DNA of 64,000 bases from Gammaproteobacteria bacterium. GTDB taxonomy: Bacteria; Pseudomonadota; Gammaproteobacteria; Poriferisulfidales; Poriferisulfidaceae. This document shows, piece by piece, positions 1 to 11,176 of the stretch. Under the pieces are notes generated by a model. That model was not told the DNA's origin and made no database searches. It was given only the letters and a program-made list of their open reading frames with translations. The stretch is from assembly GCA_028819565.1 (NCBI GenBank), contig JAPPLD010000027.1, positions 99,772-163,771 of the forward strand, in the 5' to 3' direction. The position numbers were made by a program, and so were the translations under genes. Each line of letters opens with the position of its first letter. Positions within the stretch are counted from its first letter, which is position 1.

Positions 1-589
1 AGTCGCCGGCGAACCCCTGATCGTGCGCCATCTCCGAGCTCTGCGCGAGGTCGGAACTGAAGACATCGTCATCAACCTGTCGCACCTCGGGGAACAGATT
101 CGCGATGCCCTGAGAGACGGCGAGGAATTCGGCGTTCGCATCCTCTATTCTCCCGAACCCTCTCCCCCGCTAGAGACCGGCGGTGGCATCCGCCAGGCTC
201 TTCCCCTATTGGGGCCAAACCCGTTCTGGGTCGTCAACGCGGACATCTGCACCGACTACCGATTCGCCGCCCCGCCGCTGGCCGACGGCGACGACGCGCA
301 CCTAGTCCTGGTCGACAACCCCGCGCATCACCCGGAAGGCGATTTCTACTACGAGGGGGGCCGTGTCCAAGAGCAGTCCGGAGAACGCCTGACGTTCGCC
401 GGGATCGGCTTCTATCGCCCTCGCCTGTTCGAGGCGTACGAACCCGGGCACTTTCAATTAGCGCCTCTGCTGCACACCGCCATTCGCGGCAGCCGGGCGA
501 GTGGCGAGCATTACCGCGGACTGTGGTCGGATATCGGAACCGCCGAGCGTCTGGCCGAGGCTCAGGCTGCTCTACGCGAAACCGCATGA
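1..589 (+). CDS. murU: N-acetylmuramate-1-phosphate uridylyltransferase MurU (5' partial)
   Basis: The gene enters from the left edge, so the N-terminal nucleotide-binding loop is missing; the reading frame is already open at base 2 and the GTG at 23 is only the first in-window start. MurU makes UDP-MurNAc from MurNAc-1-phosphate in the cytoplasmic cell-wall recycling route that bypasses de novo MurNAc synthesis. The visible part has the sugar-nucleotidyltransferase segments GEPLIVRHLRAL, ETGGGIRQALPLLG and the VVNADI stretch, where the Asp binds metal and nucleotide. Length and motif order fit the C-terminal 85% of a roughly 225-residue MurU. In pseudomonads murU follows the kinase gene amgK, which would lie left of the window. 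A generic glucose-1-phosphate-type nucleotidyltransferase is the alternative. Confidence 0.82.
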   Translation, partial: VAGEPLIVRHLRALREVGTEDIVINLSHLGEQIRDALRDGEEFGVRILYSPEPSPPLETGGGIRQALPLLGPNPFWVVNADICTDYRFAAPPLADGDDAHLVLVDNPAHHPEGDFYYEGGRVQEQSGERLTFAGIGFYRPRLFEAYEPGHFQLAPLLHTAIRGSRASGEHYRGLWSDIGTAERLAEAQAALRETA

Positions 590-678
590 GACCATTTATA
601 AACATCTGATTTAATTTTATTTTATTCTCCAACGCTAATTCGTCCGAATACGCATCCTGGTTCTGCGTAGCGATCTTG

Positions 679-708
679 TGATATAGTGAATACATGTATG
701 CATGTATT
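679..708 (+). promoter_or_regulatory. Promoter with palindromic operator of the RHH/RelE toxin-antitoxin pair
   Basis: An extended -10 element (TGATATAGT, 679-687) is followed at once by the near-perfect palindrome AATACATGTATGCATGTATT (689-708), which would overlap the transcription start. Ribbon-helix-helix antitoxins normally bind such palindromes to repress their own operon, so this is the expected operator. No good -35 box is visible, consistent with an extended -10 promoter. Binding by this antitoxin is inferred. Confidence 0.6.
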
Positions 709-731
709 GAAATCAAGAGAGGTATTGCGAC

Positions 732-959
732 ATGGCGACTTCTATTCGCTTAGCCCCGGAAACAGAGCAGAGGCTCGACTACCTTGCCTCGCAAACCGGA
801 CGCACCAAGGCCTACTACTTGCGGGAAATCATCGAGCATGGCATCGAAGAAATGGAGGACTACTACCTTGCCGCTGACGTGTTGGAACGGATCCGAAAGG
901 GACAGGAACGGGTGCATTCGGCGACTGACGTAAGGAAAGACCTTGGCTTGGACGATTGA
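732..959 (+). CDS. Ribbon-helix-helix antitoxin (RelB/DinJ-like) of a type II toxin-antitoxin system
   Basis: This 75-residue protein begins with MATSIRLAPETEQRLDYLA, a classic ribbon-helix-helix DNA-binding start, and continues with a long helix and an acidic C-terminus (VRKDLGLDD) of the kind that wraps the toxin. It should neutralise the RelE-like toxin encoded next and repress the operon through the palindrome just upstream. The ATG at 732 is preceded by AGAGAGG at suitable spacing. The toxin frame overlaps its 3' end by 17 bases, which suggests translational coupling. The pair sits between murU and leuC, where gammaproteobacteria have no conserved gene, so it is probably an acquired module. 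Confidence 0.8.
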   Translation: MATSIRLAPETEQRLDYLASQTGRTKAYYLREIIEHGIEEMEDYYLAADVLERIRKGQERVHSATDVRKDLGLDD

Positions 960-1209
960 TTACGCCGACACGGCCAAAGGGCAGCTCCGCAAGCTTGACA
1001 AACAGAGGGCACAGCGCATCGTCGATTTCATGGACAAGCGCATCGCCAAACTGGAAAACCCGCGCAGCACAGGCAAGGCATTGACCGGCCCGCTGGGTGA
1101 TTTCTGGCGTTACCGGGTGGGCGACTGCCGGGTGATTTGCGACATTCAGGATGGTGCCTTGCGCGTGCTCGTCGTGCAGGTGGGCAACCGACGCGAAATC
1201 TACCGATAG
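943..1209 (+). CDS. RelE/ParE-superfamily mRNA interferase-type toxin
   Basis: This 88-residue protein has the RelE fold pattern: a basic N-terminal helix with KGQLRKLDKQ, then GPLGDFWRYRVGDCRVICDI and a final strand VLVVQVGNRREIYR. The family are small ribosome-dependent mRNA endonucleases acting in the cytoplasm; the closing R-x-x-Y segment and internal arginines match residues often used for RNA cleavage. The likely start is TTG at 943 inside the antitoxin gene, giving an overlapping operon. A start further downstream would remove the first strand. RelE (translation inhibitor) and ParE (gyrase inhibitor) share this fold; the basic, short form favours RelE. Confidence 0.8.
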   Translation: MAWTIDYADTAKGQLRKLDKQRAQRIVDFMDKRIAKLENPRSTGKALTGPLGDFWRYRVGDCRVICDIQDGALRVLVVQVGNRREIYR

Positions 1210-1365
1210 AGGATTCATAGAGGCATAGCAAGAGGGCCCGAAAGAGAGGAATGATGTCGAAAGAAGTGGTATTGCAGGTCGCTTCATTGCACGCCAAAAA
1301 CACCCCAAAGAATGCCCCTGTCGCCTATAATTGACGCACACCAAGCATCCAACGAAAAAACGATC

Positions 1366-2775
1366 ATGTCCGGGCGTACCCTGTACGACAAACTTTGGGA
1401 CGAGCACGCGGTGCAGACGGCCGAAGACGGCACCACCCTGCTGTACATCGACTGCCAGCTGGTCCACGAAGTGACTTCGCCGCAGGCCTTCGAGGGCCTG
1501 CGCCTGGCTGGTCGTGCGCCCTGGCGACCCGACAGCATCGTTGCGGTAGCCGACCATAACGTCCCGACCGAGCCGGATCTCGAGGAAATTCCCGATGCGG
1601 TCTCGCGCCACCAGGTCGAGGTCTTGGATGCCAATTGCGCCGAGTACGGCCTGCTGGAATTCCCGATGGGGGACCCGCGCCAGGGCATCGTGCACGTGAT
1701 CGGTCCGGAGCAGGGCATCACCCTGCCCGGCATGACCGTAGTCTGTGGCGACTCGCACACCTCTACGCACGGTGCGCTGGCAACGCTGGCATTCGGCATC
1801 GGCACTTCGCAGGTGGAGCACGTCTTGGCCACCCAGTGTCTGCCAGTGCGCAAGCCGGCCAACATGCTGGTGCGCCTTGAGGGCCGCGCCGCGCCCGGCG
1901 TCGGCGCCAAGGACTTGGCGCTCGCTTTGATCGGAAGCATCGGCGCGGCGGGCGGCACCGGCTGCGCCATCGAATTCGCCGGGCAGGCGGTGGAAGCCAT
2001 GAGCATGGAGGCCCGCATGACCCTGTGCAACATGGCGATCGAAGCCGGCGCGCGTTCCGGACTGGTCGCGGTCGACGACGTCACCCTCGAATATGTTCGC
2101 GGACGAACCTATGCGCCCGAAGGCGCCGTCTTGGAAGAGGCCGAACGGCGGTGGCGTGAACTGCGCTCGGACGGCGATGCCGTGTTCGAGCGTGCCGTGG
2201 TGCTGCAGACTGGCGAATTGGCTCCCCAGGTGACCTGGGGCACGTCGCCGGAAATGGTCGTGCCAGTCGATGCGGCCGTGCCCCGCCCCGACGAGGCAGA
2301 AGACTCTGTGCGTGCCGACGACATGAAGGCCGCACTGAACTACATGGGCCTGAAAGGCGGCGAGACGGTCACCGACCTTGAACTGGACCGAATTTTTATC
2401 GGCTCCTGTACCAACGCCCGCATCGAGGATCTGCGCGAAGCTGCCGCGGTAGTCCGCGGGCGGCATTGCGCGGACAATATCCGCCAAGCCCTGGTCGTCC
2501 CCGGCTCCGGGCGGGTCAAGGCCCAGGCCGAATCGGAAGGGCTGGACCGGATCTTTACCGAGGCCGGCTTCGAATGGCGGGAACCGGGCTGTTCGATGTG
2601 CCTGGCCATGAACGCTGATCGGCTGGAACCCGGCGAGCGCTGTGCCGCCACCTCCAACCGGAACTTCGAGGGCCGCCAGGGCGAGGGCGGGCGCACCCAC
2701 CTGGTCAGCCCGGCGATGGCCGCGGCGGCCGCCTGCGCCGGGCATTTCGTTGACGTGCGGGAATACTTGGCATGA
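1366..2775 (+). CDS. leuC: 3-isopropylmalate dehydratase large subunit LeuC
   Basis: LeuC with LeuD isomerises 2-isopropylmalate to 3-isopropylmalate in leucine synthesis. The 469-residue product starts [14 protein letters not shown], the standard LeuC N-terminus, so I use ATG 1366 rather than the ORF-track start at 1312, which would add 18 unrelated residues. The aconitase-fold cysteines for the [4Fe-4S] cluster are visible in [11 protein letters not shown] and PGCSMC. The stop overlaps the leuD start (ATGA). A TATAAT at 1326-1331 lies 35 bases upstream but I see no matching -35 box. No leucine-rich leader peptide or attenuator is visible before it. Confidence 0.96.
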   Translation: MSGRTLYDKLWDEHAVQTAEDGTTLLYIDCQLVHEVTSPQAFEGLRLAGRAPWRPDSIVAVADHNVPTEPDLEEIPDAVSRHQVEVLDANCAEYGLLEFPMGDPRQGIVHVIGPEQGITLPGMTVVCGDSHTSTHGALATLAFGIGTSQVEHVLATQCLPVRKPANMLVRLEGRAAPGVGAKDLALALIGSIGAAGGTGCAIEFAGQAVEAMSMEARMTLCNMAIEAGARSGLVAVDDVTLEYVRGRTYAPEGAVLEEAERRWRELRSDGDAVFERAVVLQTGELAPQVTWGTSPEMVVPVDAAVPRPDEAEDSVRADDMKAALNYMGLKGGETVTDLELDRIFIGSCTNARIEDLREAAAVVRGRHCADNIRQALVVPGSGRVKAQAESEGLDRIFTEAGFEWREPGCSMCLAMNADRLEPGERCAATSNRNFEGRQGEGGRTHLVSPAMAAAAACAGHFVDVREYLA

Positions 2776-3425
2776 TTCCTTTCATCCGCCACCGCGGGAT
2801 CGTCGCGCCGCTTGATCGAAGCAATATCGACACCGACGTGATCATTCCCAAGCAGTACCTGAAGTCGGTCAAGCGGACCGGGTTCGGACCGAACCTGTTC
2901 GACAGTTGGCGTTACCTGGCGCCCGGCGACTTGGAGAGCGACCACTCCCGGCGCCCGCGCAATCCGGATTTCGTGCTGAACCAGTCCCGTTACCAGGGAG
3001 CTTCCATTTTGGTCACCGGCGCCAACTTCGGTTGCGGCTCCTCGCGCGAACACGCGGTCTGGGCGTTCCTGGACGCCGGTTTCAGGGCTGTCATCGCGCC
3101 GAGTTTCGCAGACATCTTCGACACCAACGCCGCCAAGAACGGCCTGCTCACCGTCCGGTTGCCGGAGGATGCCGTGCGCACGCTCGTCGAGGAGGTCGAA
3201 CAAACCGAAGGCTACCAGCTGGACATCGACCTGCCGGAACAAACGATGGTGGCGGATTCCGGCGCGACCTGGTCGTTCGACATCGACCCGCAGCGCAAAC
3301 GCTGCCTGGTCGAAGGACTCGACGACATCGCGCTGACCCTGCACCACGCGGACCAGATCCGCGAATTCGAAGCGGCACGGCGGGCGCACGCCCCCTGGCT
3401 GTTCGACCGCTTCGGCAGCCCGTAA
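2772..3425 (+). CDS. leuD: 3-isopropylmalate dehydratase small subunit LeuD
   Basis: This 217-residue swivelling-domain subunit partners LeuC. Recognisable segments are [15 protein letters not shown] near residue 20 and [14 protein letters not shown] near residue 80, which form part of the substrate pocket. The length matches the usual 200-215 residues. It overlaps leuC by four bases and its TAA overlaps the leuB ATG (TAATG), so the three leu genes are translationally coupled in one operon. Confidence 0.96.
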   Translation: MIPFIRHRGIVAPLDRSNIDTDVIIPKQYLKSVKRTGFGPNLFDSWRYLAPGDLESDHSRRPRNPDFVLNQSRYQGASILVTGANFGCGSSREHAVWAFLDAGFRAVIAPSFADIFDTNAAKNGLLTVRLPEDAVRTLVEEVEQTEGYQLDIDLPEQTMVADSGATWSFDIDPQRKRCLVEGLDDIALTLHHADQIREFEAARRAHAPWLFDRFGSP

Positions 3426-4507
3426 TGTCGCGCGTCCTGATCCTGCCCGGCGACGGCATCGGCCCGGAGATCACGGCCGAGGCCCGCAAGGTACTCGACT
3501 GCCTGGTCCGCGACGGCGGCCTCGAACTGGAGCTGGACGAAGCCTTGGTCGGGGGAGCGGCTGTCGATGCACAGGGCGATCCCCTGCCGGCCAGCACCCT
3601 GCAGGCTGCCCGCGACTCCGACGCCGTGCTGCTGGCGGCGGTCGGTGCACCCCGTTACGACACTCCCGACCGCGCGCTGCGCCCCGAGACCGGCCTGCTC
3701 AGACTGCGCAAGGGGCTGGGACTGTACGCCAACCTGCGCCCTGCGACGCTGATGCCCGGCATGGCGCATGCCTCGAGCCTCAAGCCCGAAAAACTCGAAG
3801 GGCTGGATCTCCTGATCGTGCGTGAATTGACCGGCGGGCTTTATTTCGGCGAACCGCGCGCGCTGGCCGAGCACGACGGCCGCAGGCGCGGCGTCAACAC
3901 CATGGTCTATGATGAGGATGAAATCTCTCGCATCGCCCACAGCGCCTTTCAGGCCGCCCAGTTGCGGAGCCGGAGGGTTTGTTCCGTGGACAAAGCGAAC
4001 GTTCTCGAGGTCTCGGAGTTGTGGCGGACCGTGGTCGGCGAAATCGCGCAAGAGTACCCCGACGTCGAACTGTCGCACCTGTACGTGGACAATGCCGCCA
4101 TGCAACTGGTCGCCGAACCCACCCAGTTCGACGTGATGGTGACCGGCAACCTGTTCGGAGACATCCTGTCCGACATTGCCGCCCAGTTGACCGGATCGAT
4201 CGGCCTGCTGCCCTCGGCATCCCTGAACGAGAAGCGCCAAGGCCTCTACGAACCGGTGCACGGCTCGGCTCCCGACTTGGCCGGCACCGGTCAAGCCAAC
4301 CCACTTGCGATGATTCTGTCGGTCGGCATGATGCTCCGCTATTCCCTGCAACGGGCCGACGCCGCTGATGCGGTGGAAGGCGCCGTGCGGGACGTGCTGG
4401 AACAGGGACTGCGAACCGCCGACCTCGCAGACGGCGGCGAAGCCGTCGGGACGGTGCAGATGGGAGATGCGGTGATCGACGCGCTGAAGGGGCGCCTCGG
4501 CCCATGA
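3425..4507 (+). CDS. leuB: 3-isopropylmalate dehydrogenase LeuB
   Basis: LeuB oxidatively decarboxylates 3-isopropylmalate to 2-oxoisocaproate using NAD+. The start is ATG 3425, overlapping the leuD stop; the ORF track extends the frame upstream to 2906 across leuD, which is an artefact. The 360-residue product opens with [15 protein letters not shown], has [13 protein letters not shown] around residue 140 and the metal/substrate stretch with [13 protein letters not shown] followed by [12 protein letters not shown]. Its stop overlaps the asd start by four bases. Confidence 0.96.
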   Translation: MSRVLILPGDGIGPEITAEARKVLDCLVRDGGLELELDEALVGGAAVDAQGDPLPASTLQAARDSDAVLLAAVGAPRYDTPDRALRPETGLLRLRKGLGLYANLRPATLMPGMAHASSLKPEKLEGLDLLIVRELTGGLYFGEPRALAEHDGRRRGVNTMVYDEDEISRIAHSAFQAAQLRSRRVCSVDKANVLEVSELWRTVVGEIAQEYPDVELSHLYVDNAAMQLVAEPTQFDVMVTGNLFGDILSDIAAQLTGSIGLLPSASLNEKRQGLYEPVHGSAPDLAGTGQANPLAMILSVGMMLRYSLQRADAADAVEGAVRDVLEQGLRTADLADGGEAVGTVQMGDAVIDALKGRLGP

Positions 4508-5526
4508 GCGGCCTGAACATCGCTGTCGTCGGTGCCACCGGTGCCGTGGGCGGGGTGATGCGCCAAGTCCTCGAAGAGCGCGATTTTCCCTGCGATACCC
4601 TACATCTAGTGGCCAGCGAGCGTTCGAAGGGTCGGTCCCTTTCGTTCCGCGGCCAGGAAATTGAGGTCCAGGCACTGGAGGAGTTCGATTTCAGCCAGGT
4701 TCAGATCGCCCTGTTCTCCGCCGGCAGCGAGCCGTCACGCCAGTTTGCGCCGCACGCCGTCGAAGCCAGCTGCCTGGTGATCGACAACACTTCCTGCTTC
4801 CGCTACGAGCCGGACATCCCGCTGGTAGTGCCCGAATGCAACCCGGAGCGCATCGCCGACTACCGCAACCGCGGCATCATCGCCAATCCCAACTGCTCGA
4901 CCATCCAGATGGTCGTGGCACTCAAGCCCTTGTACGACGCGGCGGGGATCGAGCGCATCAACGTCGCCACCTACCAGGCGGTCTCCGGCACGGGCCAGGC
5001 CGCGATCGAGGAACTCCGCCGACAGACCGGGGACGCGCTTGCCGACCGCGAAAGCCCTTGCGAGGTCTATCCCCGCCCGATCGCGTTCAATGTCCTCCCG
5101 CACATCGACCACTTCCAAGACAACGGCTATACCCGGGAAGAGATGAAGATGGTCTGGGAGACCCACAAGATCCTGGAAGACGAAGACATCGGCGTCAACC
5201 CCACCACGGTCCGCGTGCCGGTGTACACCGGCCATTCCGAGGCCATCCACCTGGAAACCCGCGAGTCGTTGAGCGCGGCGGAGGCCCGTGCACTGCTGGA
5301 GAACGCCCCCGGCGTGGTCGTTATCGACGAAGCAGCGGACGGCGGCTACCCTACGGCGGCATCGGATGCGGCCGGTCGGGACGAAGTGTTCGTCGGGCGC
5401 ATCCGCCAGGATTTGTCCCACCCGCGCGGGCTTGACCTTTGGGTGGTCAGCGACAACCTGCGCAAGGGCGCCGCAACCAACAGCATCCAGATCGCCGAAC
5501 AATGGTTGGACAGCTTCGGGCAGTGA
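4504..5526 (+). CDS. asd: Aspartate-semialdehyde dehydrogenase
   Basis: Asd reduces aspartyl-phosphate to aspartate semialdehyde with NADPH, the branch point to lysine/diaminopimelate, threonine and methionine. The 340-residue protein has the N-terminal Rossmann motif VVGATGAVG, the catalytic cysteine in NPNCSTIQ near residue 130 and the GHSEAIH histidine region near residue 240. The sequence is of the shorter, Usg/Asd2-like class common in pseudomonads. It is coupled to leuB (ATGA overlap) and to fimV (GTGA overlap), and leuB-asd-fimV-truA is a conserved gammaproteobacterial order. Confidence 0.95.
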   Translation: MSGLNIAVVGATGAVGGVMRQVLEERDFPCDTLHLVASERSKGRSLSFRGQEIEVQALEEFDFSQVQIALFSAGSEPSRQFAPHAVEASCLVIDNTSCFRYEPDIPLVVPECNPERIADYRNRGIIANPNCSTIQMVVALKPLYDAAGIERINVATYQAVSGTGQAAIEELRRQTGDALADRESPCEVYPRPIAFNVLPHIDHFQDNGYTREEMKMVWETHKILEDEDIGVNPTTVRVPVYTGHSEAIHLETRESLSAAEARALLENAPGVVVIDEAADGGYPTAASDAAGRDEVFVGRIRQDLSHPRGLDLWVVSDNLRKGAATNSIQIAEQWLDSFGQ

Positions 5527-6830
5527 ATGCGCGGCTCCTGCTCCTGGCGGCCGCCCTAGCCGCCCCGGCCCAAGCGCTGGAACTGGGCCAGCCGGAAATC
5601 CACTTCGAGCCGGACTGCTCGGCCTTGGTGACGCTTCGCCTAGTGATGGAAGCCGGGATCGATCCGGAGCAACTGCGCATCGAGGTGGCGGCCCCGCCGA
5701 CCTACCGGAAACTCCAGAAAACCTATCCTTCCTGGATCAGTTCGGCACGGCTGGAACGGAGCCGGGAAAACGGCGAGCACTGGGTCCAGGTGCGCAGCGA
5801 GGAACCGCTTCCTTCCCACCCCAACGACCTAGTGCTGGTTCTTGGGGAAGGGTATGAACTGCTCGAGTTCTACACCCTGAACTTGCCGCCGTGCACTCCG
5901 GCCGGCACGACGCGCGAGGTGGCATGGGGAGACACGTTGCTTGAGATCGCATTGGAGCAAGCCCGCTCCCGGGAAGTCGATGCCTACACCCTGATGCTGG
6001 CGATCCAGCTGTACAACCGCAATGCCTTCATCCACGACAACATCAACCTGGTCCGGGCCGGCACCCAGCTTTACATTCCAAGCCAAGCTGAGATCGCGCG
6101 CCTGAACCTGTCCCGTCAGTGGCTGATCGACGAAATCCAGTTCCAGAACGAGCAATGGCGGAAGTGGCGGCGGGAGGGAACGGACCTGCGCGAAAGCCCG
6201 ACCCTGCAAGAACGGCGGCTACAACTTGTGCCGCTTGAGATGCAGGCCGAGTCCGCAACACCCGAGCCGACCACACCTGAAACGGATCCGGCAGAGCCGT
6301 CTGCGCTTGAGCCGATAAAGGCCGAGCCAGCCGAATCTGGAATAACTGACACTCAACCGACCGCGCCGGAACAAATCGAACCGGACGAAGCCTCTCCGGC
6401 GGAATCGGAACCGGCAGCATCCGCAGAACCTGAGACCGAAAAGACTGAAGCGCCGCTGGCAATGGCGGAGATCGAGGCCAAAGCCCTGGCGCCACTGGCG
6501 GATGGGTCGGGCGATGAAGGAACCGCGGCGAAGGTCGCATCTGGTCTCCCATGGCCTGGGATTCTCACCGCTGCGGGGATTCTGCTCTTGGTCTATCTGT
6601 CTGCGCTGACTCTGAACCGCGCCCGTCAGGCCCGGATCATTCGAGAGAGCGTGGGCGACATCGAGGATTCTGCTCGGCGCGCCACTTCCGCGCTGGATCT
6701 GGCGCACGCGCATGTCGAGGCGAACGAATACGACCAGGCGCGCCCCCTGATCCGGCTGGTGCTGGCCGAGGGGACGGAGCAAGAACGCGAAGAAGCGGAG
6801 AGGCTGAAAAGCCGGATGGGTTCGTCCTGA
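5523..6830 (+). CDS. fimV: FimV-like inner-membrane/periplasmic protein with LysM-like and TPR domains
   Basis: FimV organises polar assemblies such as type IV pili and binds peptidoglycan in the periplasm. I place the start at GTG 5523, which overlaps the asd stop and gives a clean signal peptide ([17 protein letters not shown]). Next come a FimV N-terminal beta domain and a LysM-like module around residues 130-180 (VAWGDTLLEIALEQ, ending RAGTQLYIP). A Pro/Glu/Ala-rich acidic linker, one transmembrane helix near residue 350 and a C-terminal TPR-like FimV domain (AHAHVEANEYDQARPLI) follow. At 435 residues it is about half the length of Pseudomonas FimV, mainly through a shorter linker and cytoplasmic part. 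The asd-fimV-truA position supports the call. Confidence 0.85.
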   Translation: MNARLLLLAAALAAPAQALELGQPEIHFEPDCSALVTLRLVMEAGIDPEQLRIEVAAPPTYRKLQKTYPSWISSARLERSRENGEHWVQVRSEEPLPSHPNDLVLVLGEGYELLEFYTLNLPPCTPAGTTREVAWGDTLLEIALEQARSREVDAYTLMLAIQLYNRNAFIHDNINLVRAGTQLYIPSQAEIARLNLSRQWLIDEIQFQNEQWRKWRREGTDLRESPTLQERRLQLVPLEMQAESATPEPTTPETDPAEPSALEPIKAEPAESGITDTQPTAPEQIEPDEASPAESEPAASAEPETEKTEAPLAMAEIEAKALAPLADGSGDEGTAAKVASGLPWPGILTAAGILLLVYLSALTLNRARQARIIRESVGDIEDSARRATSALDLAHAHVEANEYDQARPLIRLVLAEGTEQEREEAERLKSRMGSS

Positions 6831-6833
6831 TCC

Positions 6834-7628
6834 ATGCCTCGCCTGGCCTGCGGTCTCGAATACGACGGCGCCGGCTTCAACGGCTGGCAGCGGCAGAGCC
6901 ACGCTCCGAGCGTCCAGGATGCGGTCGAGGAAGCCTTCTCCGCCGTCGCCGACCGCCCGATCCGCACAGCCGTCGCCGGCCGCACCGACACCGGGGTGCA
7001 TGCGGCCGGCCAAGTCATTCATTTCGACACCACTGCGGACCGCTCCCTGCACGCCTGGCAGCGGGGCGCGGGCGCGCACCTGCCGCCTACCGTCAGCGTC
7101 TCCTGGGTGCGAGAGGTCGCGGACGACTTCCATGCCCGCTACTCCGCGATCCGGCGTCACTACCGCTACATCATCCTGCAGCGCGACGCTGCCGCGGCGG
7201 GCCTGCTTGCCAGCAAGGTTACCCGGATTCCCAAGGCCCTGGACATTGAACAGATGCACCAGGCCGCCCAGGCCCTGCTGGGTGAGCATGACTTCACCAG
7301 CTTCCGGGCGGCGGAGTGCCAGGCCCGCCATCCCCGGCGCACTCTCTTCCGGCTGGACGTGACCGCCCGCGAGCCGTTCGTCCACATCGACGTCGAGGCC
7401 GACGGCTTCCTGCACCACATGGTGAGAATCCTGACCGGCTCCCTGATCGACATCGGCCACGGCGAGCGCCCCCCGGAATGGCTGGCCGAGTTGCTGGAAC
7501 AGCGCGACCGCACGGCGGGCGGCATCACTGCACCGCCGGACGGGCTGTACCTGATGGGCGTACACTATCCCCCTGAATGCGGCATCCCGCCGCCCCTGTG
7601 GACTCCAGATTACAGCCTGTCCGTCTGA
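6834..7628 (+). CDS. truA: tRNA pseudouridine synthase A
   Basis: TruA converts U38-U40 in tRNA anticodon stems to pseudouridine. The 264-residue protein has LEYDGAGFNGWQRQ at the N-terminus and the catalytic aspartate in AGRTDTGVHAAGQV near residue 50, followed by RRHYRYIIL. Length agrees with the family. It lies 3 bases after fimV and 2 bases before trpF, a conserved order. Confidence 0.96.
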   Translation: MPRLACGLEYDGAGFNGWQRQSHAPSVQDAVEEAFSAVADRPIRTAVAGRTDTGVHAAGQVIHFDTTADRSLHAWQRGAGAHLPPTVSVSWVREVADDFHARYSAIRRHYRYIILQRDAAAAGLLASKVTRIPKALDIEQMHQAAQALLGEHDFTSFRAAECQARHPRRTLFRLDVTAREPFVHIDVEADGFLHHMVRILTGSLIDIGHGERPPEWLAELLEQRDRTAGGITAPPDGLYLMGVHYPPECGIPPPLWTPDYSLSV

Positions 7629-7630
7629 AT

Positions 7631-8240
7631 ATGCGCACCCGTGTCAAGATCTGCGGCATTACGAACCCGGCCGACGCCTTGCTCGCCGCCGAAGCGGGCG
7701 CCGACGCCATCGGGCTGGTGTTCCACGAACCCAGCCCACGAAATATTGAACCTGCCGTCGCCTGTTCGATCATCGACATCCTGCCGCCTTTCATGGATGC
7801 CTACGCGGTCGTGCTCGACCCGGACCCGCAGTTCCTCGACGAATTGATCGAAACCATCCCGTTCGACGGCTTGCAGTACCACGGCCGCGAAGCGCCGGAA
7901 TTGTGTGCCCGGTTCGAAGGCCACTGGATCAAGGCCGTACCCATGAACGAACCCGGTGCCCTGACCGACTACCAGCAGCACTACTCCGACGCGCACGGCT
8001 TCCTGCTGGACAGCCATGCATCGGGAGAGGCCGGGGGACAGGGCAAGACCTTCGACTGGGCGAAGGTTTGCTCCGAAGACCCGCGCCCGCTGATCCTGGC
8101 AGGCGGTCTGGAAGCGGGAAACGTGGGCAAAGCGATTCAGGCAGTCCGCCCCTGGGGCGTAGACGTCAGCAGTGGCGTCGAGGCTTCGCCCGGGCTCAAG
8201 GACCCGGAGAAAATCGCGGCATTCATGCGGGAGGTGAACC

Positions 8241-8254
<14 letters not shown>
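7631..8254 (+). CDS. trpF: Phosphoribosylanthranilate isomerase
   Basis: TrpF carries out the Amadori rearrangement of phosphoribosylanthranilate in tryptophan synthesis. The start is ATG 7631 just after the truA stop; the ORF-track start at 7577 lies inside truA. The 207-residue TIM barrel shows [13 protein letters not shown] with the catalytic Cys at the first strand, the [11 protein letters not shown] phosphate/substrate loop, and [10 protein letters not shown] plus [12 protein letters not shown] near the C-terminus with the catalytic aspartate. It overlaps trpB by 14 bases. Confidence 0.95.
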
Positions 8255-9454
<1,200 letters not shown>

Positions 9455-9458
<4 letters not shown>

Positions 9459-10270
9459 GCCGCATCGCCGAGCGTTTCGCCCAACTTCAGGAGGCCGGGC
9501 GCACGGCGCTGGTCCCCTACCTGACCGCGGGCGACCCTGAACCTGCTGCCACCGTGCCGCTGCTGCACACGCTCGTGCAGGCCGGGGCCGACTTGATCGA
9601 ACTCGGGGTTCCATTCTCGGACCCGATGGCCGATGGTCCCGTGATTCAGGCTGCCTGCGAGCGGGCGCTGGCACATCAGGTCCGCCTGCGCGATGTGCTG
9701 GACATGGCTGCCGAATTCCGGAACGACGACGCGGAGACGCCGCTGATCCTGATGGGCTACACCAACCCGATCGTCGCCATGGGCGTCGGCACCTTCGCAG
9801 AGCAGGCCGCCCAGGCCGGCGTCGACGGGGTGCTGGTGGTCGACCTTCCCCCGGAGGAAGCGGACGCGATCCAGCAGGCCCTGATCGACCACGAACTGGA
9901 CGAGATCTTCCTGCTGGCCCCGACCACGACCGAGACGCGGATCCGGCAGATCTGTGGTCAGGCGAAAGGGTTTCTTTATTATGTGTCGTTGCGCGGGACG
10001 ACCGGCGCGGACCGCCTGGATATGGAGGATGTAGCGGAACGTATGAAGTGCATCCGGACACACGCCACCCTGCCCATCGGCATCGGGTTCGGCATCAAGG
10101 ACGCGGATTCCGCAGCCCGCGCCGCGGAGCTTGCCGACGCGGTCGTCATCGGCAGCGCGCTGATCGACCGGATCCAGGCCGCGACGGACCCGCACGCCGC
10201 TGCAACCGAACTGCTGCAGGACCTGCGCTCTGGCATCGACACCGCGGACCGTCCGGGAGGGGCCCCGTGA
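9455..10270 (+). CDS. trpA: Tryptophan synthase alpha chain
   Basis: TrpA cleaves indole-3-glycerol phosphate and channels indole to TrpB. The 271-residue TIM barrel contains the catalytic glutamate segment [16 protein letters not shown] near residue 50, the aspartate in [12 protein letters not shown] near 130, and the phosphate-binding [10 protein letters not shown] near 210. The start is GTG 9455, overlapping the trpB stop. Its own stop overlaps the accD GTG in the same way. Confidence 0.95.
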
Positions 10271-11139
10271 GTTGGTACAAGCGCCTGGTGCCGCCCCAGA
10301 TCCGAATCGAGAGCAGCAGCACCCGGAAGGTCCCGCAGGGCCTGTGGATCAAGTGCCCCAACTGCGGCACGCCGCTGTACCGGTCCGAACTGGAACGCAA
10401 CCTGAACGTCTGCCCGAAATGCCAGCACCATATGCGCGTGTCGGCCCGGGAACGTCTGGCGATGTTCCTGGACAAACAGCCCCGAGAAGAACTGATGGTC
10501 GAACTCGCACCCCGCGACTTCCTGAAGTTTCGAGACAGCAAGCGCTACCGGGATCGCATCGGCCAGGCGCAAAAGGCCACGAAGGAAAAGGACGCCCTGG
10601 TGGTCATGCAGGGACAATTGCACGGCATGCCGTTGGTCTGCACAGCATTCGAGTTCGGTTTCATGGGGGGCTCCATGGGTTCGGTCGTCGGCGAGAAATT
10701 CGCGCAGGCGGCCGCCGTCTGCCTGAAGGAGCGAATGCCTCTGGTGTGCTTCTCCACCAGCGGGGGTGCACGCATGCAAGAAGCGCTGGTATCGCTGTTC
10801 CAGATGTCCAAGACCGCCGCCGCGCTGGCCCGGATGCGGAAAAACCGCCTGCCCTATATCTCGGTGCTGACCGACCCCACCATGGGCGGGGTTTCGGCTT
10901 CGCTCGGCATGCTGGGCGACGTCCAGATTGCGGAGCCCGGCGCGCTGATCGGCTTCGCCGGTCCACGCGTGATCGAACAGACCGTACGCGAGACCCTGCC
11001 GGAAGGCTTCCAGCGCAGCGAGTTCCTGCTGGAGCATGGAGCCATCGACATGCTGGTGCCGCGCGGCGAGATGCGCGACACGATCGCCGACCTGTTGCGC
11101 CTGATGATGAACCGCTCGCCCCGCGCACGGGACGCGTAG
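10267..11139 (+). CDS. accD: Acetyl-CoA carboxylase carboxyltransferase beta subunit
   Basis: AccD, with AccA, transfers carboxyl from biotin to acetyl-CoA in fatty-acid synthesis. I take GTG 10267, which overlaps the trpA stop and gives the normal [12 protein letters not shown] start and 290 residues; the ORF track's 10048 start runs through trpA. The zinc ribbon is visible as CPNCG and CPKCQ around residues 35-57. The crotonase-fold oxyanion-hole region has [12 protein letters not shown] and [10 protein letters not shown]. Confidence 0.96.
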   Translation: MSWYKRLVPPQIRIESSSTRKVPQGLWIKCPNCGTPLYRSELERNLNVCPKCQHHMRVSARERLAMFLDKQPREELMVELAPRDFLKFRDSKRYRDRIGQAQKATKEKDALVVMQGQLHGMPLVCTAFEFGFMGGSMGSVVGEKFAQAAAVCLKERMPLVCFSTSGGARMQEALVSLFQMSKTAAALARMRKNRLPYISVLTDPTMGGVSASLGMLGDVQIAEPGALIGFAGPRVIEQTVRETLPEGFQRSEFLLEHGAIDMLVPRGEMRDTIADLLRLMMNRSPRARDA

Positions 11140-11176
11140 TTCCTGCCGTTCGGTCTTTATCTCCCGGGGGCCCGCC

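Noticed and set aside
1326-1331. TATAAT upstream of leuC
   Set aside because: No -35 hexamer is found at 15-19 bases and no leader peptide follows, so I do not list it as a promoter.
829-2745. 638-residue minus-strand frame opposite relE and leuC
   Set aside because: It covers leuC and the toxin-antitoxin genes on the other strand and has no domain signature.
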